Part shown: in pieces, positions 1-5,618 of the stretch
How positions within the stretch are numbered: the first letter of the stretch is position 1
Layout of the letters: every line of letters starts with the position of its first letter
Assembly (NCBI GenBank): GCA_002483395.1
Contig: DLHV01000028.1
Coordinates: 1,901 to 7,518 of the forward strand
Source: Chloracidobacterium sp. UBA7659
GTDB taxonomy: Bacteria > Acidobacteriota > Blastocatellia > Pyrinomonadales > Pyrinomonadaceae
DNA: 5,618 nucleotides
Reading direction: 5' to 3'
The notes under the pieces: model-generated
Databases searched by the model: none
What the model was told of the DNA's origin: nothing
Seen by the model: the letters and a program-made list of their open reading frames with translations, nothing else
Translations under genes and position numbers: made by a program

Positions 1-3000
1 TACATCAGCGCTTCCACCGGTGAGCGAAAGCCTTCCGTTCACACGGAGATTTCTCGCAACAGCGCTGCCTCCACTTATAGTGATAGGGCAGGTGACGAAA
101 ATGTCGTCGTTTGTCGTGGGAATTTTTCTGTTGTTCCATGTGCACGGACAGTCCCAGTTGCCGGGAGGACAGCAGACCCCGGTAAATTGAGTAAGCCTGC
201 ACCAACTCGATCCGGCGGGACAGGGCGGGCCGTCGGGGTCTCCATTCCACGTACACGCGGGCAGGTTCAAAACCGGCGTGTGTGTTATGTACATTCCGCG
301 TCCGTGAGTAGCTGCCGTCAACTTTCCCTGCGACCAAAAAAGTTCATCGACTGAAACATTTGCCGGGCCGCCTTGCGGCAGCTGCCAGGTCGCTCCGCCG
401 TCTTCCGAGGCGAAAATGCCGACCTCCGTGCCAATGTAAAGAAGGTTGCCATTTGCCGGATTGACAAGAATGCTCCGAACAGGAACAGCAGGAAGATCGG
501 TGGCCGATCCGGTAACACCGCTGACGTCGATCCATGTCGTTCCGAGATCTTTCGTAACGTAAATATTGTTATTGTTGAAACCGCCGAATGTAGCATATAT
601 CCAATTCGGACTTTTCGTGTTGTCGATTGCCAACCGCGTAACGAATCGGGTCGGCGTAGTTGCATTATCGATCCTGCTCCATACAGGCGTGATATTAGTC
701 CCATCGAAGGTTCGGTATATTTGACCGTCGTTGTGACCGACGACGATAAAGTTCGAGTTTGTTTCAGAGACCGCGATCGCGCTGATCGGAGGAGTGGGAT
801 TTGGAGTAGGAGTTGGAGCGGGGCCGGGAGGAATCGGTCTCGGAGCAACCGGTTGCTTAACCTGTACCCAGGTGGCAGCAGATTTGACATCCGAGCTGCG
901 CCACAGGCTCAGACTCCCCGCCAGCATCGTATTAGGGTCACTTGGGTCGAGAATGAACGGCGCAATGAAATTCGCGTTTGCTGCGTCGGTAATTCCAGCG
1001 AAGACATTGGTTGTTGAATTTCCGCCATCGGAGCTGCGAAAGATCTGCAGATTCGGCTGCTCACCGTAAAGATAGTTGGCGTCGGTCGGATCGGCGGCAA
1101 CAAAACCGCCGTCTCCAGCAGCAATAGTTGACCAGGTTTGCGGATCGTACGGCGGATCAAAACCCGATGTAGTTTGTACTCTGATCGTGCCGTTATCCTG
1201 CGTGCCGCCGAATATCGTCGCATTTGCAGTAATCGCACCGCCATAAAATTGCGTGATTCCGAGGTTGTGGTTCAGATGAATCCAGCCGTTCGTCTGGCCG
1301 ACCGCTGAGACATCGTCGGTACGGAATATTCCGCCATCGTTGCCAAAGTAAACTATCTTGTTCGCGGCGTTGTCGAAGCCGGGATGCGCCACGATCATGT
1401 GGTGATCTGCATGGGCCGACGTATTGGCACAAGCTCCTGGCTGTCCAGCGCCGCACTGCCATCTGCTGATCTGCGTAAAATTTGTACCGCTATTTGTGCT
1501 GCGGAACAGATCGATGCCGCCAACGATCACAAAAGTAGCATCCAAAGGATTGACCCAAACGATGTTGTCGTACCAACCCTGATTGCCGCCGGTGGAAATG
1601 AAAAAATTAGTTCCGGTATTGACGCGTGCATAGTTTTGTCCGCCGTCAGTGCTTCGATAGAGGTCGCCGTTGTTATTGTTGACCGCCGCGTAAACGATGT
1701 TGGAGTTGCTTGGTGCATATGCCAGCTCTACTCGACCGTTGGTTACCCCGGTTCCGCCGTTTGTGATTGCGGGGTTAAATGTCGCTGCTGTCCAGGTTTG
1801 TCCGCCGTCGATAGAGAACTGGGCGCTTGCGGGGCATGGCGGGCCAGGCGGCGTGGGACATTGCGTGAGTTCCCCAGCAACAACATTTGTATTGCTGTTC
1901 GGGTCAAAGTCAATTTCAAGAGCGGTAACGCTCGTCCGCTGCGTCCACGTTGCTCCGCCGTCGATCGATTGCGCAATACCCCCGGCAATACCGGAGCCGC
2001 CATTAGTATTATTATCCTGACCACCCGTTGCCGCCAGAATAGTTCCTCCGTTCGGTGAGATCGCTAAGCGGTTTACAAAAGTCCAAAATGCCGAACAGGG
2101 CGCGTTGCCAACGCCGCAGCCCGCCGGATTGGCGGCAGCCGGGTTGGTGCTTGCCAATAGATTCCAGGTATTGCCGCCGTCGATAGACTGAAAAACACCG
2201 CCTCCGCGTTGTGAATCTCCATTGCCGAAGCCTTCGCCTGTACCGGCATACATAATGGTCGGGCTGTTTGGGTTGATGACCATCGTCGAAACAGCCAGGT
2301 TCGCCAGGAAATCACTAACTGGCTGCCAAGTAACGCCGGCATTTGTCGTTTTCCAAATGCCGCCCGACACGCTTCCCACCCACAGGTTATTAGCATTATT
2401 TGGGTCAATTACGATCGACCGAATGCGCCCGCCGACATTGCCCGGACCGAGCCATGCCCAATCCGCCGGAGCAAGCCCGGCCACTTCCAACCCCTCAGGT
2501 TTCCCGGCTGCATTGGCGCGGCTTTGCCGAAGAGAGCGCATTTTGTCCATTTGTCTTCTTGCCTTTTGTAGGCCGTCGACGGGGATTTTGCCTTTCTCGT
2601 CCTGCATTTGCAAACGCCGAAACCTCGCCGCTTCATCAGGCTGATCTCCACGGGCTTCCTTTTCTTCCTCTACTTCCAGCTTTTCGGCGTTGGCCGTTAA
2701 CATGGTCCGAACCTGATCTCCATAGTTGGGAAGGAGTGTAAAATTATTCGACTCGATCGGGTTCTTCTTCTTAAGGTTGACCTGAGCGGAGGAATTCGGC
2801 ATTTTCATTGCGGCAGGCGCGCTCGTTCTTTCGATGGACAACGCTGAGCTCGTCTCGTTCGAACGCTCGGTATTGGCGAAATCGCCGGCTGTCGGCGTCT
2901 TATCTCCCGAATTCACAGACGTATCGCGTATAATCCACGGCTCGAAAGCGATCAAGGCCACGATGACCGACAGGAAAAGGAAAATGAAAGGTAGAATCGA

Positions 3001-3027
3001 AAGAAACTGTCGCTTGTTGTATTTCAT
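1..3027 (-). CDS. Large exported VPS10/sortilin-type beta-propeller protein with Asp-box (BNR) repeats, 3' end beyond the window
   Basis: The frame is open for 1009 codons from ATG at 3027 to the window edge without a stop, so the C-terminus is missing. Residues 1-8 are basic and 9-28 form one hydrophobic segment with no clear cleavage site, suggesting a signal anchor or atypical signal peptide. Residues about 110-175 are charged and probably helical. From about 189 the text is typical of sortilin/VPS10-like BNR proteins (W-x-GPGNVGGR, then GGIWKTTNAG). Twelve Asp-box-like motifs follow, near residues 226, 280, 353, 404, 458, 509, 569, 664, 710, 772, 824 and 873; the best are S-I-D-G-G-x-T-W. 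A HADHH motif at 539-543 and a GNDGG motif soon after are common in this family. A Pro-rich insert spans about 726-747. After the propeller comes a Cys-rich stretch (925-980) and a start of beta-rich sequence (P-x4-DD, then LRVNGRLSL). The family usually acts outside the cytoplasm as a binding or scaffold protein; despite glycosidase-like database names, no catalytic residues can be assigned. Substrate unknown. Confidence 0.92.
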   Translation of the reverse strand, partial: MKYNKRQFLSILPFIFLFLSVIVALIAFEPWIIRDTSVNSGDKTPTAGDFANTERSNETSSALSIERTSAPAAMKMPNSSAQVNLKKKNPIESNNFTLLPNYGDQVRTMLTANAEKLEVEEEKEARGDQPDEAARFRRLQMQDEKGKIPVDGLQKARRQMDKMRSLRQSRANAAGKPEGLEVAGLAPADWAWLGPGNVGGRIRSIVIDPNNANNLWVGSVSGGIWKTTNAGVTWQPVSDFLANLAVSTMVINPNSPTIMYAGTGEGFGNGDSQRGGGVFQSIDGGNTWNLLASTNPAAANPAGCGVGNAPCSAFWTFVNRLAISPNGGTILAATGGQDNNTNGGSGIAGGIAQSIDGGATWTQRTSVTALEIDFDPNSNTNVVAGELTQCPTPPGPPCPASAQFSIDGGQTWTAATFNPAITNGGTGVTNGRVELAYAPSNSNIVYAAVNNNNGDLYRSTDGGQNYARVNTGTNFFISTGGNQGWYDNIVWVNPLDATFVIVGGIDLFRSTNSGTNFTQISRWQCGAGQPGACANTSAHADHHMIVAHPGFDNAANKIVYFGNDGGIFRTDDVSAVGQTNGWIHLNHNLGITQFYGGAITANATIFGGTQDNGTIRVQTTSGFDPPYDPQTWSTIAAGDGGFVAADPTDANYLYGEQPNLQIFRSSDGGNSTTNVFAGITDAANANFIAPFILDPSDPNTMLAGSLSLWRSSDVKSAATWVQVKQPVAPRPIPPGPAPTPTPNPTPPISAIAVSETNSNFIVVGHNDGQIYRTFDGTNITPVWSRIDNATTPTRFVTRLAIDNTKSPNWIYATFGGFNNNNIYVTKDLGTTWIDVSGVTGSATDLPAVPVRSILVNPANGNLLYIGTEVGIFASEDGGATWQLPQGGPANVSVDELFWSQGKLTAATHGRGMYITHTPVLNLPACTWNGDPDGPPCPAGSSWCRLTQFTGVCCPPGNWDCPCTWNNRKIPTTNDDIFVTCPITISGGSAVARNLRVNGRLSLTGGSADV

Positions 3028-3032
3028 AAATC

Positions 3033-3039
3033 TCTCCTT
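3033..3039 (-). promoter_or_regulatory. Ribosome binding site of the beta-propeller gene
   Basis: The minus strand reads AAGGAGA with the AAGGAG core ending six bases before ATG at 3027. This fixes the start of the large open gene, because the next residues encode a basic n-region and a hydrophobic helix as expected for an exported protein. Confidence 0.8.
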
Positions 3040-3153
3040 GCCATAAATGTTTAAAGGTCCACCTTCAGGCAGAGTGCAAAATCATTTCAGTGACTTTCTG
3101 AGAATCAGCAGTGGTATCCATTTGTGGTTAGTTTTTAGCCGAAACGGGAAACT

Positions 3154-3182
3154 TATATAACTACCCAAATGAGCAGGTTGAA
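3154..3182 (-). promoter_or_regulatory. Possible sigma-70-like promoter for the beta-propeller gene
   Basis: On the minus strand TTCAAC (3182-3177) is separated by 17 bases from TATATA (3159-3154), giving about 3/6 and 4/6 matches to the -35 and -10 consensus. It lies downstream of the terminator of the preceding gene and would give a leader of roughly 120 bases. The region 3028-3264 between terminator and start codon holds nothing else I can support as a gene. The assignment rests on weak box matches only. Confidence 0.3.
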
Positions 3183-3264
3183 GGTGTATTTAAGGAGAGC
3201 ACCGGAGGAATGTTTTTGGAGAATAGTGTGGAGTCGAATAAGTAGCGTCTGTCCGGCTGCTCTT

Positions 3265-3304
3265 AAAATTCGAACGGCGGAGAGAATACTACCCTCCGCC
3301 GTTC
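3265..3304 (-). terminator. Intrinsic terminator after the 209-residue secreted protein gene
   Basis: A perfect 11-bp GC-rich inverted repeat, GAACGGCGGAG at 3272-3282 and CTCCGCCGTTC at 3294-3304, encloses an 11-base loop. On the minus strand the stem starts 15 bases after the TAA stop codon (3320-3322) and is followed by GAATTTTAAG. The T run is short (four), but stem quality and position strongly suggest Rho-independent termination. It separates the secreted-protein gene from the beta-propeller gene, which therefore probably has its own promoter. Confidence 0.8.
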
Positions 3305-3319
3305 ACCGTCGTTACAGAC

Positions 3320-3949
3320 TTAATTAACCACCTCTATCGAATTGAGTGCGAAATCGTTTGCTCCGGTAGAAGTTCCGGCTTGAAGAAGAACGAAGACCGA
3401 ATCTATATGCTGCAAATCGACCGGCCCTGGAACACCCACAAATTCGTCCAGAGGATAATCAACATAAAAGTCCCCGCCGTCCGTTCGCGCGGCTATGGAC
3501 TTGGTCAACGAAGCTCTGTTGCCCTGTGAATCAATAAGCTGAACCGCATCGCTGATATCATGATCGGCACCGTCAAAACTTAGTCTGATCTTGTTATAGC
3601 TTGAAAAATCAAGATTTAGCGGGTTAGCCTGCCCTGCCGTATTTACGCCGTAAAGCAGGTAAACGCTCCACGATGAGCGGTAGGCGGCAGAAAGAATCAA
3701 CGGGCCGTTTCGCCGGATGTGCAGGTTCGAGGGTTCGTTGAAGCCGCCTAACGGCTGTACGCCGAAAGAGGTTTGCCGGGTGCCGCCGATGATTCCGGTC
3801 CCTGTTTGATAAGCCACGACGGTTTCGTTTTTTAGGCTTGCTTTGTACTTGCCCGTTTTGAAATCGTCAATAACGATCTGAGCGCGTGCGGCCTGCGAGC
3901 CCACCATTATTGCCATCAGAAAAATTGTTGTCGTTAGAATTTTATTCAT
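3320..3949 (-). CDS. Secreted protein of unknown function, probable beta-sandwich (carbohydrate-binding-like) fold
   Basis: This encodes 209 residues. The first 23 form a classical signal peptide: MNK n-region, hydrophobic core ILTTTIFLMAIMVG, and Ala-Arg-Ala before Gln24, so the mature protein should be periplasmic or secreted. The mature part opens with IVIDDFKTGKY and continues with a G-x-IGG-x-R segment (about 52-58), then alternating hydrophobic and polar strands such as LDFSSYNKIRLSFDGADHD (about 113-131), ending in LNSIEVVN. The DDF-x-TG opening, IGG-x-R and a closing I-E-V strand resemble beta-sandwich domains of CBM or CIA30-like type in exported proteins; this is pattern recognition, not a proven family match. 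There are no cysteines, no lipobox and no sorting signal at the C-terminus. The start is set by AAGGAG six bases before ATG. A terminator follows directly, and 243 bases separate it from the upstream gene, so it may be monocistronic. Confidence 0.88.
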   Translation of the reverse strand: MNKILTTTIFLMAIMVGSQAARAQIVIDDFKTGKYKASLKNETVVAYQTGTGIIGGTRQTSFGVQPLGGFNEPSNLHIRRNGPLILSAAYRSSWSVYLLYGVNTAGQANPLNLDFSSYNKIRLSFDGADHDISDAVQLIDSQGNRASLTKSIAARTDGGDFYVDYPLDEFVGVPGPVDLQHIDSVFVLLQAGTSTGANDFALNSIEVVN

Positions 3950-3955
3950 CTTTCA

Positions 3956-3961
3956 CTCCTT
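3956..3961 (-). promoter_or_regulatory. Ribosome binding site of the secreted-protein gene
   Basis: AAGGAG on the minus strand lies six bases before ATG at 3949. A hairpin-capable repeat ends 11 bases upstream of it, so access to this site could be affected by leader structure. Confidence 0.75.
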
Positions 3962-3972
3962 ATCTTTTAATT

Positions 3973-3998
3973 CGTTCGCACAAATTTTTTTGCGAACG
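3973..3998 (-). repeat. Perfect 8-bp inverted repeat in the leader of the secreted-protein gene
   Basis: CGTTCGCA (3973-3980) and TGCGAACG (3991-3998) are exact reverse complements separated by ten AT-rich bases. On the minus strand the stem ends 11 bases before the AAGGAG site. It is not followed by a T run in either direction, so it is not a convincing terminator. It could be a leader hairpin that affects mRNA stability or translation, or an operator for a dimeric regulator. The rest of the gap 3950-4192 is AT-rich and holds no gene or clear promoter that I can support. Confidence 0.55.
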
Positions 3999-4192
3999 TA
4001 AAAGTAATAGAGGAAAATGAACAACGCTGTAACTACTTATACGTGCAGGCTGAGTTTTAAATTTCTTGATGGTTTTGGCATTTTTGTTATGCCCCTCTCG
4101 TGCATTACAGTTCCCTAACAAATCTGTATTAACAAATAACGAAGGTACCGCCGCGATAATCGACTCCCGGTCTTGCGGAACGAATAGAAATC

Positions 4193-4645
4193 CTAAAGGA
4201 AAGAAGGATTCCGTCCGAGTGCTTTTGCTACTTGCGGCCACCGGCAGCAGAGGGCGTCGATGTGGTCAGTTCCGTCCCTTTTGGCGGCGCTGAGCGTAAC
4301 ACACTCTTCGTTCACTTTTATGATCGTCCAGGCTTGCTTCCTCAGTAACGCCACGCGCTGATTGTAAGGGGAAATCGATCCGTCGCGGGCAACCCACTCG
4401 TATGGGTTTCCAACTGTCGATCTGACATGATCCTGAAAATCGAAAATCGCCTGCCTCGTGTTCGGATCTAGCTGTCCGTTCGGCTCGGGGATATTCGCCC
4501 GCGTCCACCTTTTTGTAAACTGGGTCAAGTACTTCAGCATCGCTTGAACGACTACAACGTCGTTGGGGGAGTTGTTTCCATTAGCCCCAACTTTCGCGTC
4601 CAGATTGATTATGTTGTCACCGTTGTAACTTATCACCTTCGCCAT
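4193..4645 (-). CDS. Small leaderless protein with peptidoglycan-binding-domain-like signature, downstream paralogue
   Basis: This encodes 150 residues beginning MAKVISYNGDN; no signal peptide or membrane segment is visible. Residues 19-37 read VG-x4-N-x3-DV-x2-VQ-x2-L and residues 57-71 carry G-x-LDP-x2-R-x4-FDFQ, the spacing typical of PGBD-like three-helix domains (an N-x-D-V-VQ helix, then a T/R-x-A-I-x-x-FQ helix). A second part has DG-x-I-x-P-x-N (88-95) followed by a helix-rich tail ending CCRWPQVAKALG. PGBD-like folds usually bind cell-wall glycan or serve as attachment modules. The missing signal peptide means either a cytoplasmic role or export by a non-Sec route, which the window does not show. 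The gene lies 39 bases after a related gene and is probably cotranscribed with it. No terminator is seen after its TAG stop. It could also be a phage- or injection-system-like accessory protein; no other such genes are visible. Confidence 0.85.
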   Translation of the reverse strand: MAKVISYNGDNIINLDAKVGANGNNSPNDVVVVQAMLKYLTQFTKRWTRANIPEPNGQLDPNTRQAIFDFQDHVRSTVGNPYEWVARDGSISPYNQRVALLRKQAWTIIKVNEECVTLSAAKRDGTDHIDALCCRWPQVAKALGRNPSFL

Positions 4646-4651
4646 AAACAT

Positions 4652-4658
4652 TCCTCCT
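4652..4658 (-). promoter_or_regulatory. Ribosome binding site that decides the start of the 150-residue gene
   Basis: The minus strand reads AGGAGGA at 4658-4652. An in-frame ATG at 4651 lies only one base from the AGGAGG core, too close for initiation, while ATG at 4645 lies seven bases away. The start is therefore placed at 4645 (MAKV) and not at the upstream MFMAKV. Confidence 0.75.
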
Positions 4659-4684
4659 GTGCCGAAAGACGGCCGCCTCGGCTT

Positions 4685-5206
4685 TCACAAGACAACTTCG
4701 ACTGTTTCCAACAGGTTTCGCTTGAGCTGCAACTTAACGGAGGCCGGCAGGCTGGCGTCTTCCATGGAATATTTTCTCCAATCGAAACCGAGTTCCGACA
4801 ACGAGTTTCTGTAAATCATATTCAGCATAAATATCGGCTGATGCATGCCCGTAGCCTTTGTGTACCCTCGATTCAAGGGCTCGACGCGGCCGTTTGCGAT
4901 CATCGCGCAACCGAGGTTGTGGAGCGTTCCGTCGATCTGGAAATACTTTATCCACTTCGCCGTCTTTTGAAGTGCCTTGAAGTCCCTGTGCGGATCGGGC
5001 ACATCTTTAATGTCGTTCCGCGAAGTGGGCGAGATCGTCCAGTAATTGCCGCCGTTGGTGTTCAGCAAGTAGATCGTTCGAATGAAATACTGGACGAGCA
5101 TGATATCCGTCCAATAGTTCGGCGCGTTGTCCCCGACAGTGTGAGAAACGTTATAATAGACGTACAGCCCGCCGTGTTTGTCCGTGTATGAGTCAGTAGA
5201 TGCCAT
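4685..5206 (-). CDS. Small leaderless protein with peptidoglycan-binding-like signature, upstream paralogue
   Basis: This encodes 173 residues beginning MASTDSYTDKHGG, without a signal peptide or membrane segment. The region 24-42 reads VG-x4-N-x3-DI-x2-VQ-x2-I and lines up without gaps with residues 19-37 of the next protein downstream. Further on, I-x2-FQ (86-90) and NG-x-V-x-P-x-N (105-112) match the same landmarks there. The two proteins therefore look like divergent tandem duplicates. This one is longer, with an insert between the two helices (about 47-75, containing NTNGGNYW and DVPDPH) and a longer C-terminal helical tail rich in Leu, Lys and Glu. It is rich in Tyr and Trp, as is common in glycan-binding or structural proteins, but no catalytic residues can be named. 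The start is supported by GGAGG four bases before ATG. It lies 96 bases after the response regulator gene, on the same strand. Confidence 0.85.
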   Translation of the reverse strand: MASTDSYTDKHGGLYVYYNVSHTVGDNAPNYWTDIMLVQYFIRTIYLLNTNGGNYWTISPTSRNDIKDVPDPHRDFKALQKTAKWIKYFQIDGTLHNLGCAMIANGRVEPLNRGYTKATGMHQPIFMLNMIYRNSLSELGFDWRKYSMEDASLPASVKLQLKRNLLETVEVVL

Positions 5207-5210
5207 ATTT

Positions 5211-5215
5211 CCTCC
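5211..5215 (-). promoter_or_regulatory. Ribosome binding site of the 173-residue gene
   Basis: GGAGG on the minus strand, four bases before ATG at 5206. The 96-base gap upstream (5207-5302) has no convincing terminator for the regulator gene and no good promoter boxes. Readthrough from the regulator gene and a promoter of its own are therefore both open. Confidence 0.65.
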
Positions 5216-5302
5216 ATAGCAATTTTCATCGCTTATGCAACTTTATTGGTTAATGGTCATCCGGAATAACTGCACATTTGTGCGGGTGAGGCAGCGTGTC
5301 TA

Positions 5303-5618
5303 TCAGGAAATCAGTCTTTCGTTCAAGGCCTTTGCGACTGCTTCCGTCTTGGAGTGGACCTGAAGTTTTTCGTAGATATTCTTGAGATGAAAGGAAACAG
5401 TGTGGAACGAAATGCCCATTTCACGGGCGGCGGTTTTTTTGTGGTGACCTTCGATGAGTAGTTTTAGCAGTTCGGTTTCCTGCGGGGTGAGGCGGTAATC
5501 GGCGTGTTCGGGCGGGCGGAATTCGCGAAAGAGTTTGACAACGCGGGCTGCTACAGCGGGTGACATGGGCGAGCCGCCTTCTACGGCTTCCTGTAACGCT
5601 TCGAGCAGACGGGCAGGC
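5303..5618 (-). CDS. NarL/FixJ-family response regulator, C-terminal LuxR-type DNA-binding part (5' end beyond the window)
   Basis: The frame runs in from the right edge without a start in context and stops at TGA (5303-5305), giving 104 visible residues. It opens with LLEALQEAVEGGSPMSP, the usual end of a receiver domain plus linker in NarL-type regulators, so the Met in it is internal and the receiver domain lies upstream. Residues about 42-104 are a LuxR/GerE helix-turn-helix: LTPQE at the start, LLIEGHHKKTAAREMGIS as scaffold and turn, and a recognition helix at about 71-85 (FHTVSFHLKNIYEKL). It then ends with L-x-VHSK-x-EAVAKAL. The phosphorylated full-length protein is expected to bind promoter DNA as a dimer, with a partner histidine kinase presumably outside the window. 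The VSFHLKNIYEKLQVHSK wording resembles Blastocatellia regulators. Whether it controls the genes downstream is inferred only from adjacency. Confidence 0.93.
   Translation of the reverse strand, partial: PARLLEALQEAVEGGSPMSPAVAARVVKLFREFRPPEHADYRLTPQETELLKLLIEGHHKKTAAREMGISFHTVSFHLKNIYEKLQVHSKTEAVAKALNERLIS

Noticed and set aside
794..840. Possible G-quadruplex on the plus strand
   Set aside because: The runs are mostly two guanines with variable loops, and the skew is fully explained by the Pro/Thr/Ala codons of the minus-strand gene.
1384..2058. Long plus-strand open frame antisense to the beta-propeller gene
   Set aside because: It is a shadow of the repeat-rich coding frame on the minus strand. 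Its translation has no recognisable domain, and the minus-strand frame shows clear family motifs across the same bases. The same holds for the other plus- and minus-strand frames between 1 and 2750.
3065..3121. Short minus-strand leader frame of 18 codons (MDTTADSQKV start) upstream of the beta-propeller gene
   Set aside because: No Shine-Dalgarno sequence lies in front of its ATG, and there is no run of regulatory codons that would suggest attenuation.
3169..3327. Plus-strand frame of 52 codons, Arg-rich, in the gap and across the terminator
   Set aside because: It has no ribosome binding site, passes straight through a terminator stem and overlaps the end of the secreted-protein gene. The composition is explained by chance reading of the gap.
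4646..4651. Upstream in-frame ATG giving an MFMAKV start for the 150-residue protein
   Set aside because: It lies one base from the AGGAGG core, too close for initiation; the ATG at 4645 has proper spacing.
4544..5191. Plus-strand open frame of about 215 codons opposite the paralogous pair
   Set aside because: It crosses both minus-strand genes and their intergenic ribosome binding site and has no family-like content. The minus-strand frames have good ribosome binding sites and mutual similarity.
5272..5283. Small palindrome GCACA-TT-TGTGC between the regulator gene and the pair
   Set aside because: A 5-bp arm is expected by chance in such a window, and no T run follows for termination. It is kept only as a weak operator candidate.

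Overview
The window is a bacterial, chromosome-like segment in which every gene I can support lies on the minus strand. The order of transcription is from the right edge to the left edge. The best taxonomic guess is Acidobacteriota, class Blastocatellia (Pyrinomonadales-like). This is inferred from the style of the LuxR/NarL effector domain, the large sortilin/VPS10-type Asp-box protein, mid-range GC content and strong Shine-Dalgarno sites in front of every gene whose start is visible. It is not proven from the sequence alone.

Layout from right to left. (1) 5303-5618: the C-terminal part of a NarL/FixJ-type response regulator, carrying the LuxR helix-turn-helix; its receiver domain lies outside the window. 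(2) 4685-5206 and 4193-4645: two small proteins without signal peptides, 39 bases apart. They look like divergent tandem paralogues and both carry a peptidoglycan-binding-domain-like signature (VG-x4-N-x3-D-[IV]-x2-VQ, then FQ, then G-x3-P-x-N). (3) 3950-4192: an AT-rich gap with a perfect 8-bp inverted repeat just upstream of the next ribosome binding site. (4) 3320-3949: a secreted 209-residue protein with a cleavable signal peptide and a probable beta-sandwich fold. (5) 3265-3304: a clear intrinsic terminator closing that gene. (6) 3028-3264: a leader and promoter region. (7) 1-3027: the first 1009 codons of a very large exported beta-propeller protein with twelve Asp-box-like (BNR) motifs, a proline-rich insert, cysteine-bracketed loops and a Cys-rich module after the propeller. 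It is still open at the left edge.

A cautious reading is that a regulator gene sits upstream of a small two-gene unit of binding-fold proteins, followed by two independently expressed envelope or extracellular proteins. Nothing in the window is an enzyme with a recognisable active site, and I see no tRNA, rRNA, insertion sequence, CRISPR array or phage signature. The most original element is the paralogous pair of leaderless peptidoglycan-binding-like proteins next to a response regulator. I cannot assign it to a described system.
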